Positions 1 through 7,582 of a stretch of DNA of 36,423 bases are shown piece by piece. Position numbers and translations under genes: made by a program. Position 1 is the stretch's first letter. Every line of letters starts with the position of its first letter. The notes below the pieces were generated by a model that was given only the letters and a program-made list of their open reading frames with translations, was not told the origin of the DNA and did not search any database. The stretch comes from JAVVSR01 sp036654095. GTDB lineage: Bacteria; Bacillota; Clostridia; Christensenellales; CAG-917. Where the stretch lies: contig JAVVSR010000015.1 in assembly GCA_036654095.1 (NCBI GenBank), forward strand, positions 1 to 36,423, written 5' to 3'.

Positions 1-70
1 TTCTTGAACGGCGACAGCGCAAGCAATCGACGCGTCAACCATCGGGCATAGTGTGATTTTATGATAATGT

Positions 71-103
71 AAAAAAGGCTAGGGTATGACACCTTAGCCT
101 TTT
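71..103 (-). terminator. duplicated terminator copy in repeat unit 1
   Basis: Read on the minus strand, this is a stem of nine pairs (AAAAGGCTA / TAGCCTTTT) with a 13-nt loop followed by a T run. It is the 135-bp-shifted copy of the terminator at 206-238 and lies beyond the first degenerate gene-end copy. Confidence 0.7.
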
Positions 104-205
104 CTAATTTAATAAAATTATTAGTTTGTTAAGCCTTCTTGAACGGCGACAGCGCAAGCAATCGACGCGTCAACCATCGGGCATAGTGTGGTTTTATGAT
201 AATGT

Positions 206-238
206 AAAAAAGGCTAGGGTATGACACCTTAGCCTTTT
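206..238 (-). terminator. terminator of the NifU-like/GGGtGRT operon
   Basis: On the minus strand, AAAAGGCTA and TAGCCTTTT form a 9-bp stem (plus-strand arms 208-216 and 230-238) around a 13-nt loop, ending in six T (plus-strand A run 206-211). It starts 15 bp beyond the stop codon of the GGGtGRT gene, so it is the natural transcription end of that operon. Confidence 0.8.
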
Positions 239-252
239 CTTATTTAATAAAA

Positions 253-1257
253 TTATTTGTTTGTTAAACCTTCTTGAACGGCGACAGCGCAAGCAACCGA
301 CGCGCCAACCATTGGGTTGTTGCCCATACCAATAAGTCCCATCATCTCAACGTGCGCAGGGACTGAGCTTGAACCTGCAAACTGCGCATCGCTGTGCATT
401 CTGCCCATAGTGTCGGTTAAACCGTATGAAGCAGGGCCGGCCGCCATATTATCGGGATGTAAGGTGCGACCTGTGCCACCGCCAGAAGCGACTGAAAAGT
501 ACTTTTTGCCGTGGTCAACCGTCCATTTTTTATATGTGCCTGCGACAGGATGTTGAAAACGAGTTGGATTGGTACTGTTGCCCGTGATGGAAACATCAAC
601 ATCTTCATAGCGCATTATTGCAACGCCTTCGTTAACATCATCACAGCCATAGCAGCGCACATTTGCGCGTTCGCCGTCACTATAAGCAGTCGACTTCACT
701 ATTTTAAGCTCGGTAGTGTAGTAGTCATATTTGGTTTGCACATAGGTAAAACCATTTATACGGCTAATTATATAAGCGGCATCTTTGCCTAACCCGTTTA
801 AGATTACCTGCAATGGTGATTTACGTACCTTGTTTGCGCTACGAGCAATGCCTATTGCGCCTTCTGCTGCGGCAAAACTTTCGTGACCTGCAAGAAATGC
901 AAAACATTTTGTTTCATCTCGCAAAAGCATAGCGGCCAAATTTCCGTGGCCTAGCCCGACGGAACGTTGTTCAGCAACAGAACCCGGAATACAAAATGCT
1001 TGTAAACCTATGCCAATAGCTTCGGCTGCGTCAGCGGCTTTAGTACAGTTCTTTTTAATTGCGATAGCGCACCCTAAAGTATAGGCCCACACTGCATTGT
1101 CAAACGCAATAGGCTGAATAGAGCGTACCAATTCATCACAGTTGACTTTTTTATCTAAGCAAATTTTTTGCGCATCTTCAAGCGAGGCGATGCCATATTC
1201 TTTCATACAGGCGTTAATTTTGTCAATGCGCCTTTCATATCCTTCAAATCTAATCAT
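253..1257 (-). CDS. GGGtGRT family protein
   Basis: The 334-residue product carries the literal signature GGGTGRT at residues 259-265, the motif after which this uncharacterised family is named. Its molecular role is not established. The sequence has no signal peptide or membrane segment. It is rich in Gly and Ala, with a conserved-looking C-terminal third (HPDN, MGRMHSDAQF, IGMGNNPMVGAS) that suggests a metal- or nucleotide-binding fold; that is inference. The ATG at 1257 has GGAGG just upstream. The gene lies 14 bp downstream of a NifU-like scaffold gene, and the two are commonly found together, so a role tied to Fe-S cluster handling is plausible but unproven. Its last about 41 bp and its terminator are repeated twice downstream. 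Confidence 0.9.
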   Translation of the reverse strand: MIRFEGYERRIDKINACMKEYGIASLEDAQKICLDKKVNCDELVRSIQPIAFDNAVWAYTLGCAIAIKKNCTKAADAAEAIGIGLQAFCIPGSVAEQRSVGLGHGNLAAMLLRDETKCFAFLAGHESFAAAEGAIGIARSANKVRKSPLQVILNGLGKDAAYIISRINGFTYVQTKYDYYTTELKIVKSTAYSDGERANVRCYGCDDVNEGVAIMRYEDVDVSITGNSTNPTRFQHPVAGTYKKWTVDHGKKYFSVASGGGTGRTLHPDNMAAGPASYGLTDTMGRMHSDAQFAGSSSVPAHVEMMGLIGMGNNPMVGASVACAVAVQEGLTNK

Positions 1258-1271
1258 AATAGCACCTCCAT

Positions 1272-1964
1272 TTACTCTTTACGAGGGTCGATATATTTAG
1301 CGGCAGTAGCAAACCTACCGTAGGAGCCAGTGCACTTTTTCAATGCTTCATCAGCAGAAGTGCCTTTTTTAATCATTTCCATCATTTTTCCAAGATGAAC
1401 GAACTCGTAACCAATAATTTCGCCAGCATCATCAAGCCCAACGCGGGTAACGTATCCTTCAGCCATTTCTAAATAACGCGCGCCTTTTTTATTGGTTGAA
1501 AACATTGTTCCAACTTGACTGCGTAAACCTTTACCTAAATCCTCAAGACCTGCGCCTATTGGCAAACCGTCATCGGAAAAGGCCGACTGAGTGCGACCAT
1601 AGACTATTTGTAAAAACAGTTCTCTCATTGCGGTGTTAATAGCGTCACAAACTAGGTCGGTATTTAATGCTTCCAAAATGGTTTTGCCGGTGATAATCTC
1701 GGCAGCCATTGCTGCGGAGTGAGTCATTCCCGAACAGCCTAAGGTTTCAATTAAAGCCTCCTCAATTATTCCGTTTTTAACGTTTAAAGTTAGCTTGCAC
1801 GCGCCTTGTTGAGGAGCGCACCAGCCTATTCCATGCGTTAATCCACTAATATCTTTAACCTCTTTCGCCTGAATCCACTTGCCTTCCTCAGGGATAGGAG
1901 CGGCGCCGTGGTTAGGCCCCTTCGCAACGCAACACATTTGTTCAACTTCGTGTGAATATTGCAT
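1272..1964 (-). CDS. NifU-like iron-sulfur cluster scaffold protein
   Basis: A soluble protein of about 230 residues resembling IscU/NifU N-terminal scaffolds, on which Fe-S clusters are assembled. Cysteines that could bind a cluster are C11-C12, C49 (GIGWC), C56 and C77 (LGCSGM); the LGCSGM stretch followed by a helix resembles the scaffold family core. I chose the ATG at 1964 because GGAGGA sits 7 nt upstream. An in-frame TTG at 1979 overlaps that ribosome binding site and is unlikely. The gene is longer than classical IscU (about 130-150 aa), as is typical for the version paired with GGGtGRT genes. It is first in the operon and has its own promoter candidate at 2008-2036. No cysteine desulfurase gene is adjacent. 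Confidence 0.85.
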   Translation of the reverse strand: MQYSHEVEQMCCVAKGPNHGAAPIPEEGKWIQAKEVKDISGLTHGIGWCAPQQGACKLTLNVKNGIIEEALIETLGCSGMTHSAAMAAEIITGKTILEALNTDLVCDAINTAMRELFLQIVYGRTQSAFSDDGLPIGAGLEDLGKGLRSQVGTMFSTNKKGARYLEMAEGYVTRVGLDDAGEIIGYEFVHLGKMMEMIKKGTSADEALKKCTGSYGRFATAAKYIDPRKE

Positions 1965-2007
1965 TAGTATATCCTCCAATTACATTGTTATTTTTTTAAC
2001 CGTACTT

Positions 2008-2036
2008 AGTATATCACATTCAAATTAAAATTAAAA
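2008..2036 (-). promoter_or_regulatory. promoter of NifU-like/GGGtGRT operon
   Basis: On the minus strand a -10 box TATACT (plus 2008-2013) carries an extended-10 TG one base upstream. The -35 at 17-bp spacing is weak (TTTTAA). The start codon of the NifU-like gene is 44 bp downstream of the -10 box. Confidence 0.5.
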
Positions 2037-2088
2037 GCGTTTAAAAAGTGTTTTGTTTAATTTATATAAAATATACCGACGAAATAAT

Positions 2089-2117
2089 TTGCAAGTTAGG
2101 CTTAATAGTGATATAAT
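2089..2117 (+). promoter_or_regulatory. sigma-A promoter of aminotransferase-tyrS operon
   Basis: TTGCAA (2089-2094), a 17-bp spacer and TATAAT (2112-2117), with an extended -10 TG. It lies 52 bp upstream of the aminotransferase start and is divergent from the NifU-like gene. Confidence 0.75.
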
Positions 2118-2169
2118 AAAAAAAATTATTAAGTTATTTTAAGCGCGTGTGGGCGCGAAAAGAGGTAAT

Positions 2170-3360
2170 ATGTATAACTTCAGTGATAGAATTAAAAATT
2201 TAAAAGGTAATGCAATTCGTGAAATATTTAAACTTTTGTCGAACCCTAGCATTATTTCTTTTGCAGGCGGTTTCCCCGCTAAAGATAGCCTTCCTGATAC
2301 GGATATAGCTAACATAGCTAACGGGCTTTTGTTAAGTGAGAACGCAAAAAATCTTTTGCAATATGGTGGCACTGAGGGTTATTTTCCATTACTTGAAAGC
2401 GCTGTTAATTGGTGTAAACGTAGCGGAATTGAGGCTTCTACAAAAGAAGCGTTGGTTATTTCGGGCGGACAGCAGGGTATTGACTTAACATTTAAGGCAT
2501 TTTTAAATAAAGGCGATAAAATTTTAGTTGAAAATCCAACATATCTTGCGGTTTTGCATATTTTAAAAACCTATGAAGGGGTTGCCGTTGGCGTTGATAG
2601 CGAGGCCGATGGATTGGATATGATTGACCTTGAACGCAAAATCATTGAAAATAATCCCAAAATTATATATGTTGTTCCAAACTTTTCTAATCCTACTGGC
2701 AAAACATTGAGCCTTGCTAAACGCAAAAAAATTGCAGAGCTTTCAAAAAAATATAATGTTATAGTTATTGAAGATGACCCTTATGGTGAAATTCGATTTG
2801 CAAATGACCGCTTGCCTGCAATTAAAAGTTTTGATACTGTTGGCAATGTTATATATGTTACAAGTTTTTCAAAGACGATTGCTCCCGGGCTTCGTACAGG
2901 CATAGCCATAGCCGACAGCGAAATTATTAGGAAACTTACAATAGGGAAACAGGCTGTTGACGTTCATACGTCGACGTTGTCGCAGGCTATTGTTGACAAA
3001 TATATTAGGAATGGTTTGCTTGAACCGCATATAAAAGACATCATTCCTTTGTACAGCGCAAAAAAACAAGCAATGAGCGATGCTATTGCAAAATATATGC
3101 CAAAGGGTATTTCGTTTACAAACCCTGACGGCGGGTTATTTATATTTGCCGAATTTGACCGAAAAGATATTAACACCGACGAAATATTTGCCGACGTCGT
3201 TGAAAAAACCAAGTGCGCGTACGTTCCTGGAAGTTCTTTTTTTGCAAGTGAAAATGTGTTTAATACTTTCCGCTTAAATTATTCAAATGCAACCTTAGCG
3301 CAAATAGACTCGGGCATTAAATCTTTGGGCGACTACTTTAAAAAATTACTGGAGGCTTAA
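2170..3360 (+). CDS. PLP-dependent aminotransferase (2-aminoadipate aminotransferase-like, class I/II)
   Basis: A fold-type I aminotransferase of about 396 residues, close to the LysN/2-aminoadipate group that also forms the C-terminal domain of MocR regulators. Here it stands alone without a DNA-binding domain. It transfers amino groups between an amino acid and a 2-oxo acid using pyridoxal phosphate. Visible features are the N-terminal FAGGFP motif, NFSNPTG (171-177), EDDPYGE (201-207) and the PLP-binding lysine in SFSKT (K235). I prefer the ATG at 2170 because AGAGG precedes it; a GTG at 2149 would add seven residues. The last codons contain the ribosome binding site of tyrS, which starts two bases after this stop, so the two genes are co-transcribed. 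The substrate cannot be fixed from sequence; aromatic and branched-chain amino acids are also possible. Confidence 0.85.
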   Translation: MYNFSDRIKNLKGNAIREIFKLLSNPSIISFAGGFPAKDSLPDTDIANIANGLLLSENAKNLLQYGGTEGYFPLLESAVNWCKRSGIEASTKEALVISGGQQGIDLTFKAFLNKGDKILVENPTYLAVLHILKTYEGVAVGVDSEADGLDMIDLERKIIENNPKIIYVVPNFSNPTGKTLSLAKRKKIAELSKKYNVIVIEDDPYGEIRFANDRLPAIKSFDTVGNVIYVTSFSKTIAPGLRTGIAIADSEIIRKLTIGKQAVDVHTSTLSQAIVDKYIRNGLLEPHIKDIIPLYSAKKQAMSDAIAKYMPKGISFTNPDGGLFIFAEFDRKDINTDEIFADVVEKTKCAYVPGSSFFASENVFNTFRLNYSNATLAQIDSGIKSLGDYFKKLLEA

Positions 3361-3361
3361 A

Positions 3362-4567
3362 ATGACTAATATATTGGATACTTTGAAGGCGCGTGGGTTT
3401 GTTAAGCAAACCGTTTTTGAAGACGAGCTTTACAAAAAACTTGGCAGTGAAAGCGTTACCTTTTACATCGGGTTTGACCCAACTGCCGACAGCTTGCACG
3501 TTGGCCATTTTTTACAGCTTGTCGCTATGAGTTGGCTTCAAAAAGCAGGACATAAGCCTATTATCTTAATTGGCGGAGGCACCGGTATGGTCGGCGACCC
3601 GTCAGGTCGTTCGGATATGCGTATGGTCATGACTCCTGAAATGGTTCAACATAACTGCGACTGTTTTAAAACTCAAATGAGCAAGTTTTTATCATTCGAG
3701 GGTGAAAACGCTGCTGTTATGATAAATAATGCCGATTGGTTGTTAAATTTAAATTATATTGATTTTTTACGCGAAATTGGAGTTCATTTTAGCGTTAATC
3801 GTATGCTTTCTGCCGAGTGCTTTAAACAACGATATGAAAAAGGATTATCATTTTTTGAATTTAACTATATGCTTATGCAGGCCTATGACTTTTTAGTTTT
3901 AAATCGTAAATATGGCTGTACTTTAGAGTGCGGCGGCGATGACCAATGGTCAAATATTTTAGCAGGCGCTGACCTTATCCGCAGAAAAGAAGGGCGCGAG
4001 GCATACGCTATGACGTTTGCTTTATTGACTACATCTGACGGCAAAAAAATGGGCAAAACTCAACGAGGCGCAGTTTGGCTTGACCCAACAAAAACAACAC
4101 CTTATGAGTTTTATCAATATTGGCGCAATATCGACGATTGCGATGTCGCTAACTGTTTAAAACTTTTAACTTATGTGGAACTTGATGAAATTGAAAAACT
4201 TTGTATGTATAATGACGAACGTATAAATCTCGCTAAGGAGAGGTTAGCTTATGAAGTTACTAAAATGGTTCATAGCGAGGCCGACGCGGACGCGGCGGTT
4301 AATCAAAGTAGAGGCGCATTTGGCGACGGAGAAGAACTGCCCGAAAAAACTATCGATAAGGGTATAACTCGAGTTGTTGATATTCTTGTTGCGATTGGCG
4401 TTTCGCCTAGTAAAGGAGATGCTCGTCGCTTAATCGAAGGTGGCGGAATTCGCATTAATGACACTAAGATAAACGATGTTAACGCGGCCATTTCAGAGCC
4501 TGACTTGTCAAATGGATTTATTATTCATAAGGGTAAAAAAATTCATTTTAAAGTGTCGGTCAAATAG
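3362..4567 (+). CDS. tyrS: tyrosyl-tRNA synthetase
   Basis: A cytoplasmic class I aminoacyl-tRNA synthetase that charges tRNA-Tyr. The 401 residues fit the bacterial TyrS length. HVGH (46-49) is the HIGH motif, GGDDQWSNI (191-199) belongs to the tyrosine-binding/catalytic core, and KMGKT (229-233) is the KMSKS loop. The last about 65 residues form an S4 RNA-binding domain (DARRLIEGGGIRIND). The start is set by GGAGG inside the end of the upstream aminotransferase gene, one base after its stop. No T-box leader lies in front, so regulation would come from the shared upstream promoter. Confidence 0.97.
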   Translation: MTNILDTLKARGFVKQTVFEDELYKKLGSESVTFYIGFDPTADSLHVGHFLQLVAMSWLQKAGHKPIILIGGGTGMVGDPSGRSDMRMVMTPEMVQHNCDCFKTQMSKFLSFEGENAAVMINNADWLLNLNYIDFLREIGVHFSVNRMLSAECFKQRYEKGLSFFEFNYMLMQAYDFLVLNRKYGCTLECGGDDQWSNILAGADLIRRKEGREAYAMTFALLTTSDGKKMGKTQRGAVWLDPTKTTPYEFYQYWRNIDDCDVANCLKLLTYVELDEIEKLCMYNDERINLAKERLAYEVTKMVHSEADADAAVNQSRGAFGDGEELPEKTIDKGITRVVDILVAIGVSPSKGDARRLIEGGGIRINDTKINDVNAAISEPDLSNGFIIHKGKKIHFKVSVK

Positions 4568-4724
4568 TTATGATTAGCATTAAAAATGAATACTGGTTTG
4601 TTAGATGAAGTTTATGTTCATTATTTAACGCTAGCAGTATGGTTTCTTAAGAAAATTATATTAATTTTGATTTATATCAATTAAGATTAATTTATTTAAA
4701 CATTATTTTAAAACAAGGGATATT

Positions 4725-5354
4725 ATGATAGACTATTTGGCTGTCGAAGGACGTTTTGAACACGAAATTGTGATTGAACGCAGTCGTTTTATCGCAACTA
4801 TTCAAGGTGTCTTGAACGCCGAAGATGCGCTTGCATTTGTTTCGGAAATACGAAAAAAATACAATGACGCGACACATAATTGTTATGCATATATTTCTAA
4901 TGTACTGGGCTTGGAACAACGCTTTTCTGATGACGGAGAACCACAGGGTACAGCTGGGCAACCAATGCTAGAAGTGCTAAAGAAGAAAAGTCTTTTTTGT
5001 ACGGCGGTTGTCGTTACAAGGTATTTTGGTGGGGTTAAGTTGGGCGGTGGCGGATTGGTGTCAGCCTATACGCGCGCTGTTGCAGAGGTAATAGATAAGT
5101 CGGACATTTTACTTAACAGGCTAAGTGATATTTTAGAAATAGTGTGCGACTATGCCCAATATAATACGATTATTCAAAACTTTAAATTAGAAAGTGCGGT
5201 TATACGTGTTGATTTTATAAATAATGTAACTTTGACAGTGGCTATTCCAACAGAAAGTACTGATAGCTTTATTGAAAATATTTGTAATTTAACAGCAGGA
5301 AAGGTTGATTGTAAAAAAATAGAACAAAAATATTTTAAATATAAAAACCAATAA
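4725..5354 (+). CDS. IMPACT/YigZ family protein
   Basis: A 209-residue soluble protein of the IMPACT family (YigZ in E. coli, YvyE in B. subtilis). The N-terminal UPF0029 domain shows RSRFIATI, ATHNCYAY and the signature FSDDGEPQGTAGQPML, followed by VTRYFGGVKLGGGGL. The C-terminal about 70 residues match the small DUF1949 domain in size. The biochemical function is not firmly known; eukaryotic IMPACT regulates translation through GCN1. Start: ATG at 4725 with a weak AGGG upstream. ilvE follows after 38 bp and is probably in the same transcript. Confidence 0.92.
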   Translation: MIDYLAVEGRFEHEIVIERSRFIATIQGVLNAEDALAFVSEIRKKYNDATHNCYAYISNVLGLEQRFSDDGEPQGTAGQPMLEVLKKKSLFCTAVVVTRYFGGVKLGGGGLVSAYTRAVAEVIDKSDILLNRLSDILEIVCDYAQYNTIIQNFKLESAVIRVDFINNVTLTVAIPTESTDSFIENICNLTAGKVDCKKIEQKYFKYKNQ

Positions 5355-5392
5355 TTAAATGCATAAAAATATAAAAGTAATCGAGGTGTAAA

Positions 5393-6448
5393 ATGAAAAT
5401 TACATTATCTAAAAATCTGAAGCAAAAGCCTGATTTTACGAAGCTAGGCTTTGGTAAGTATTTTACCGACCATATGCTGTATATGGAATACGAGGCAGGA
5501 AAGTGGAGCGATGTGGAAATTAGGCCATATTCGGGGCTTGAAATTGACCCTGCAAGCGTGGTGTTACATTATGGTCAGGAAATTTTCGAGGGACTTAAGG
5601 CTTATAAAAATAATGAAGGGAAAATTACAATGTTTCGTCCGCGTGACAATTTCGTTCGTATGAATAAAAGCGCAAATCGTTTATGTATGGCTGAACTCCC
5701 TATTGACAAGGTTTTAGATGGTTTATTTGAATTAGTGCAAATAGAAAAAGATTGGATACCGACTGCGCAAGGTACTAGTTTGTATATTCGCCCAACAATG
5801 ATTGGAAGTGAAAACTTTTTAGGTGTTCATCCAAGTAAAAAATATATTTTCTTTATAATATTGTGTCCCGTTGGAAGTTACTACGCAAATGGCTTGCAAC
5901 CAACTAAGATATATGTGGAAAATATATTCAACCGCGCTGCTGTTGGCGGAACGGGCGAAGCAAAATGTGGTGGCAACTATGCGTCAAGTTTGATGGCAGC
6001 GGAAGTTGCAAAAAGCAAAGGCTATGACCAAGTGCTTTGGATGGATGCGGCGGAAAGAAAATATGTTGGCGAAGTTGGCGCTATGAATATGTTTTTTGTG
6101 ATGGACGGGAAAGTAGTTACGCCAAAACTTGACGGCTCAATATTAGCAGGCATTACACGTGACAGCGCTATAAAGGTTTTAAAAAAGTACGGATATGCAG
6201 TTGAAGAAAGAATGGTGTCTATTGATGAAATAGTTAAAGCGCACGAAGACGGTAAATTGCAAGAAGCGTTTGGAACTGGCACTGCTGCTGTAATATCGCC
6301 AGTAGGTGTTATAGGCTATAAGGACAAAGTGATGAATATCAACAATCAAGAAATGGGCAAAATTACTGGGTGGCTTTATGAAACATTAACTGGTATTCAA
6401 AATGGAAGACAAGCCGACGAATTTGGTTGGGTTGTAAAAGTAAACTAG
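5393..6448 (+). CDS. ilvE: branched-chain amino acid aminotransferase
   Basis: A class IV (fold-type IV) PLP aminotransferase that interconverts leucine, isoleucine and valine with their 2-oxo acids. The 351-residue length and motifs fit the type II BCAT group. HYGQEIFEGLKAY (59-71) and RPRDN are present, the PLP lysine is K191 in GEAKCGGNYA, and EVGAMNMFFV (from about 222) and the GTGTAAVI loop line the cofactor site. GAGG precedes the ATG. It follows the IMPACT-family gene closely. No other branched-chain biosynthesis genes are nearby, so it may act in synthesis or in catabolic fermentation. Confidence 0.95.
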   Translation: MKITLSKNLKQKPDFTKLGFGKYFTDHMLYMEYEAGKWSDVEIRPYSGLEIDPASVVLHYGQEIFEGLKAYKNNEGKITMFRPRDNFVRMNKSANRLCMAELPIDKVLDGLFELVQIEKDWIPTAQGTSLYIRPTMIGSENFLGVHPSKKYIFFIILCPVGSYYANGLQPTKIYVENIFNRAAVGGTGEAKCGGNYASSLMAAEVAKSKGYDQVLWMDAAERKYVGEVGAMNMFFVMDGKVVTPKLDGSILAGITRDSAIKVLKKYGYAVEERMVSIDEIVKAHEDGKLQEAFGTGTAAVISPVGVIGYKDKVMNINNQEMGKITGWLYETLTGIQNGRQADEFGWVVKVN

Positions 6449-6584
6449 GTTTTTTGAAAAAAGTAATTTATTGATAAAGTTAATAAATATCTTTTTATGC
6501 GTGAATTAAAGATTTTTGTTATGTAATTAAAGTTAAAAAGGCTTTAGATGTTTGAAGTGATATTTAATTTTATAGCTGTTTATC

Positions 6585-6731
6585 AAAACAAATGTCTTAA
6601 CATTAAAACAAATGTCTTAACATTAAAACAAATGTCTTAACTTAAAACAAATGTCTTAACATAAACAAATGTCTTAACATTAAAACAAATGTCTTAGCTT
6701 AAAATAAGTGGCTTAACATTAAAACAAATTT
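6585..6731. repeat. tandem array of 19-20 bp units, each with a small dyad
   Basis: At least seven consecutive units follow the consensus AAAACAAATGTCTTAACATT, starting near 6585, 6605, 6625, 6644, 6663, 6682 and 6701, with a truncated eighth at 6721. Full units contain AATGT-CTTA-ACATT, an inverted repeat with a 4-nt centre. Later units drift (AAAATAAGTGGCTTAACATT). There is no unique spacer between units, so this is not a CRISPR. Confidence 0.9.
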
Positions 6732-6795
6732 TTCCATAGCGCTTGTGTATTTAAAAGCGTTAAAAACAAAATAATATTTAAGTATCTTAATATGT

Positions 6796-6834
6796 AAAAT
6801 GGTTGCAACTATTCAGTTTGTAACCATTTTTTTA
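6796..6834 (+). terminator. hairpin terminator downstream of ilvE and repeat array
   Basis: The 13-bp stem AAAATGGTTGCAA / TTGTAACCATTTT includes one G-T wobble and has a 9-nt loop. A run of seven T ends the hairpin. The AAAA at its 5' side could also let it work weakly on the other strand. Confidence 0.8.
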
Positions 6835-6949
6835 TTATCTAATATTTATGTTTCTTATCACATTGACAGCAGTCAATGTATTTATGACTGCAAATGTTAA
6901 ATTTGCTAAATTGCTTGATTTGAATGATAATTTGTTATAAACTATACTT

Positions 6950-7582
6950 ATGATAAAAAGTATTGAGCAAATTAAATTTGAAAAAAAGCGGTCGGCTGTT
7001 TATATGGACGACGGCGAAACGGTTAATGTATTTAACGCAACGATAAAGGAATATTGTTTGGCAGAAGGTTCAAATTATTCAACCGACGAAATAAAACGAA
7101 TTGCATTCGAGGGCGAACAGCATTTGGCTTTTACTTCAGCCATCGATAGTTTGTCGCGTTGTATGAAATCGCAAAATGAAATCCGCGAAAATCTCAAACA
7201 AAAAAAGTTTTCAAGCGAGGCAATAGATTTTACTGTAACAAAACTTTTGGGATACAACTATCTTGGCGACGAAAAATATGCCGAAACATATGTTAGTTTT
7301 AAAGCAGATAAAACAGGTCGGCGAAAAATTATATATGATTTAACTACATTGAAGGGCATACCTAAATCGGTTGCTGAAAAGGTTGTGTTTGATACGATTA
7401 GCGATGAAGCTGAACTTGAAAAAGCTATTTCTATGGCAACCAAATATATTGAAAAAGAAAAAAAACGTATTTCACGTTTGCGCGACAAAGTGTGGAATTT
7501 TTTAGCTGTTAGGGGTTTTGAAACGGATATTATTTCGCAGGCAATGTCTAAGCTCGATTTTTCGACAGAGGAGAATGAATGA
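6950..7582 (+). CDS. recX: regulatory protein RecX
   Basis: A 210-residue helical protein of the RecX family, which binds RecA filaments and tunes recombination and the SOS response. The N-terminal pattern IEQIKFEKKRSAVYMDDGE fits RecX proteins (KI..QKK..R..IFLDD). The later segments LGYNYLGDEKYAETYV, RRKIIYDLTTLKGIP and VWNFLAVRGFETDII match the tandem three-helix repeats. The ATG at 6950 is supported by this homology, but no Shine-Dalgarno precedes it and an in-frame TAA lies at 6938-6940. -10-like boxes (TATAAA at about 6936, TATACT at 6943) sit directly upstream, so the mRNA may be leaderless. The stop overlaps the next start (ATGA). Confidence 0.88.
   Translation: MIKSIEQIKFEKKRSAVYMDDGETVNVFNATIKEYCLAEGSNYSTDEIKRIAFEGEQHLAFTSAIDSLSRCMKSQNEIRENLKQKKFSSEAIDFTVTKLLGYNYLGDEKYAETYVSFKADKTGRRKIIYDLTTLKGIPKSVAEKVVFDTISDEAELEKAISMATKYIEKEKKRISRLRDKVWNFLAVRGFETDIISQAMSKLDFSTEENE

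Larger units (their letters stand above)
1..311. repeat. 135-bp tandem repeat of the GGGtGRT gene 3' end and terminator
   Basis: Two full 135-bp units (1-135 and 136-270) are followed by a third, partial unit from 271 that is the real 3' end of the GGGtGRT gene. Each unit holds about 41 bp matching the last codons of the gene (minus strand), then about 94 bp with a rho-independent terminator. Units 1 and 2 differ at only about four positions. Both differ from the gene copy at three positions in the coding part, and similarity to the gene stops near 311. In the degenerate copies the coding part still reads V-D-A-S-I-A-C-A-V-A-V-Q-E-G-L-T-N then stop, so they are gene-end remnants. The repeat starts at the window edge and may continue outside. 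Confidence 0.9.
6449..6949. other. 501-bp gene-free region between ilvE and recX
   Basis: AT-rich and without a convincing ORF. In order it holds a 19-20 bp direct-repeat array (6585-6731), a hairpin terminator (6796-6834), a perfect 8-bp inverted repeat with a 4-nt spacer (6860-6879), and promoter-like boxes directly against the recX start. No clear terminator lies immediately after ilvE, so its transcript may run through the repeat array to 6834. Confidence 0.7.

Noticed and set aside
1..270. Repeat units as small genes in their own right
   Set aside because: They hold only about 18 codons of gene-end sequence with no start, and include the terminator.
1964..1979. TTG at 1979 as start of the NifU-like gene
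   Set aside because: It overlaps the GGAGG ribosome binding site; ATG at 1964 is properly placed.
2149..2170. GTG at 2149 as start of the aminotransferase
   Set aside because: ATG at 2170 has AGAGG before it and gives the family-typical N-terminus.
4303..4491. Antisense ORFs inside tyrS and other large genes (for example 14166-14609 and 30035-30493)
   Set aside because: They mirror codon-position patterns of the real gene on the other strand and lack ribosome sites.
6585..6731. Direct-repeat array as a possible CRISPR
   Set aside because: Units follow one another with no unique spacers, the unit is 19-20 bp, and no cas gene is near.
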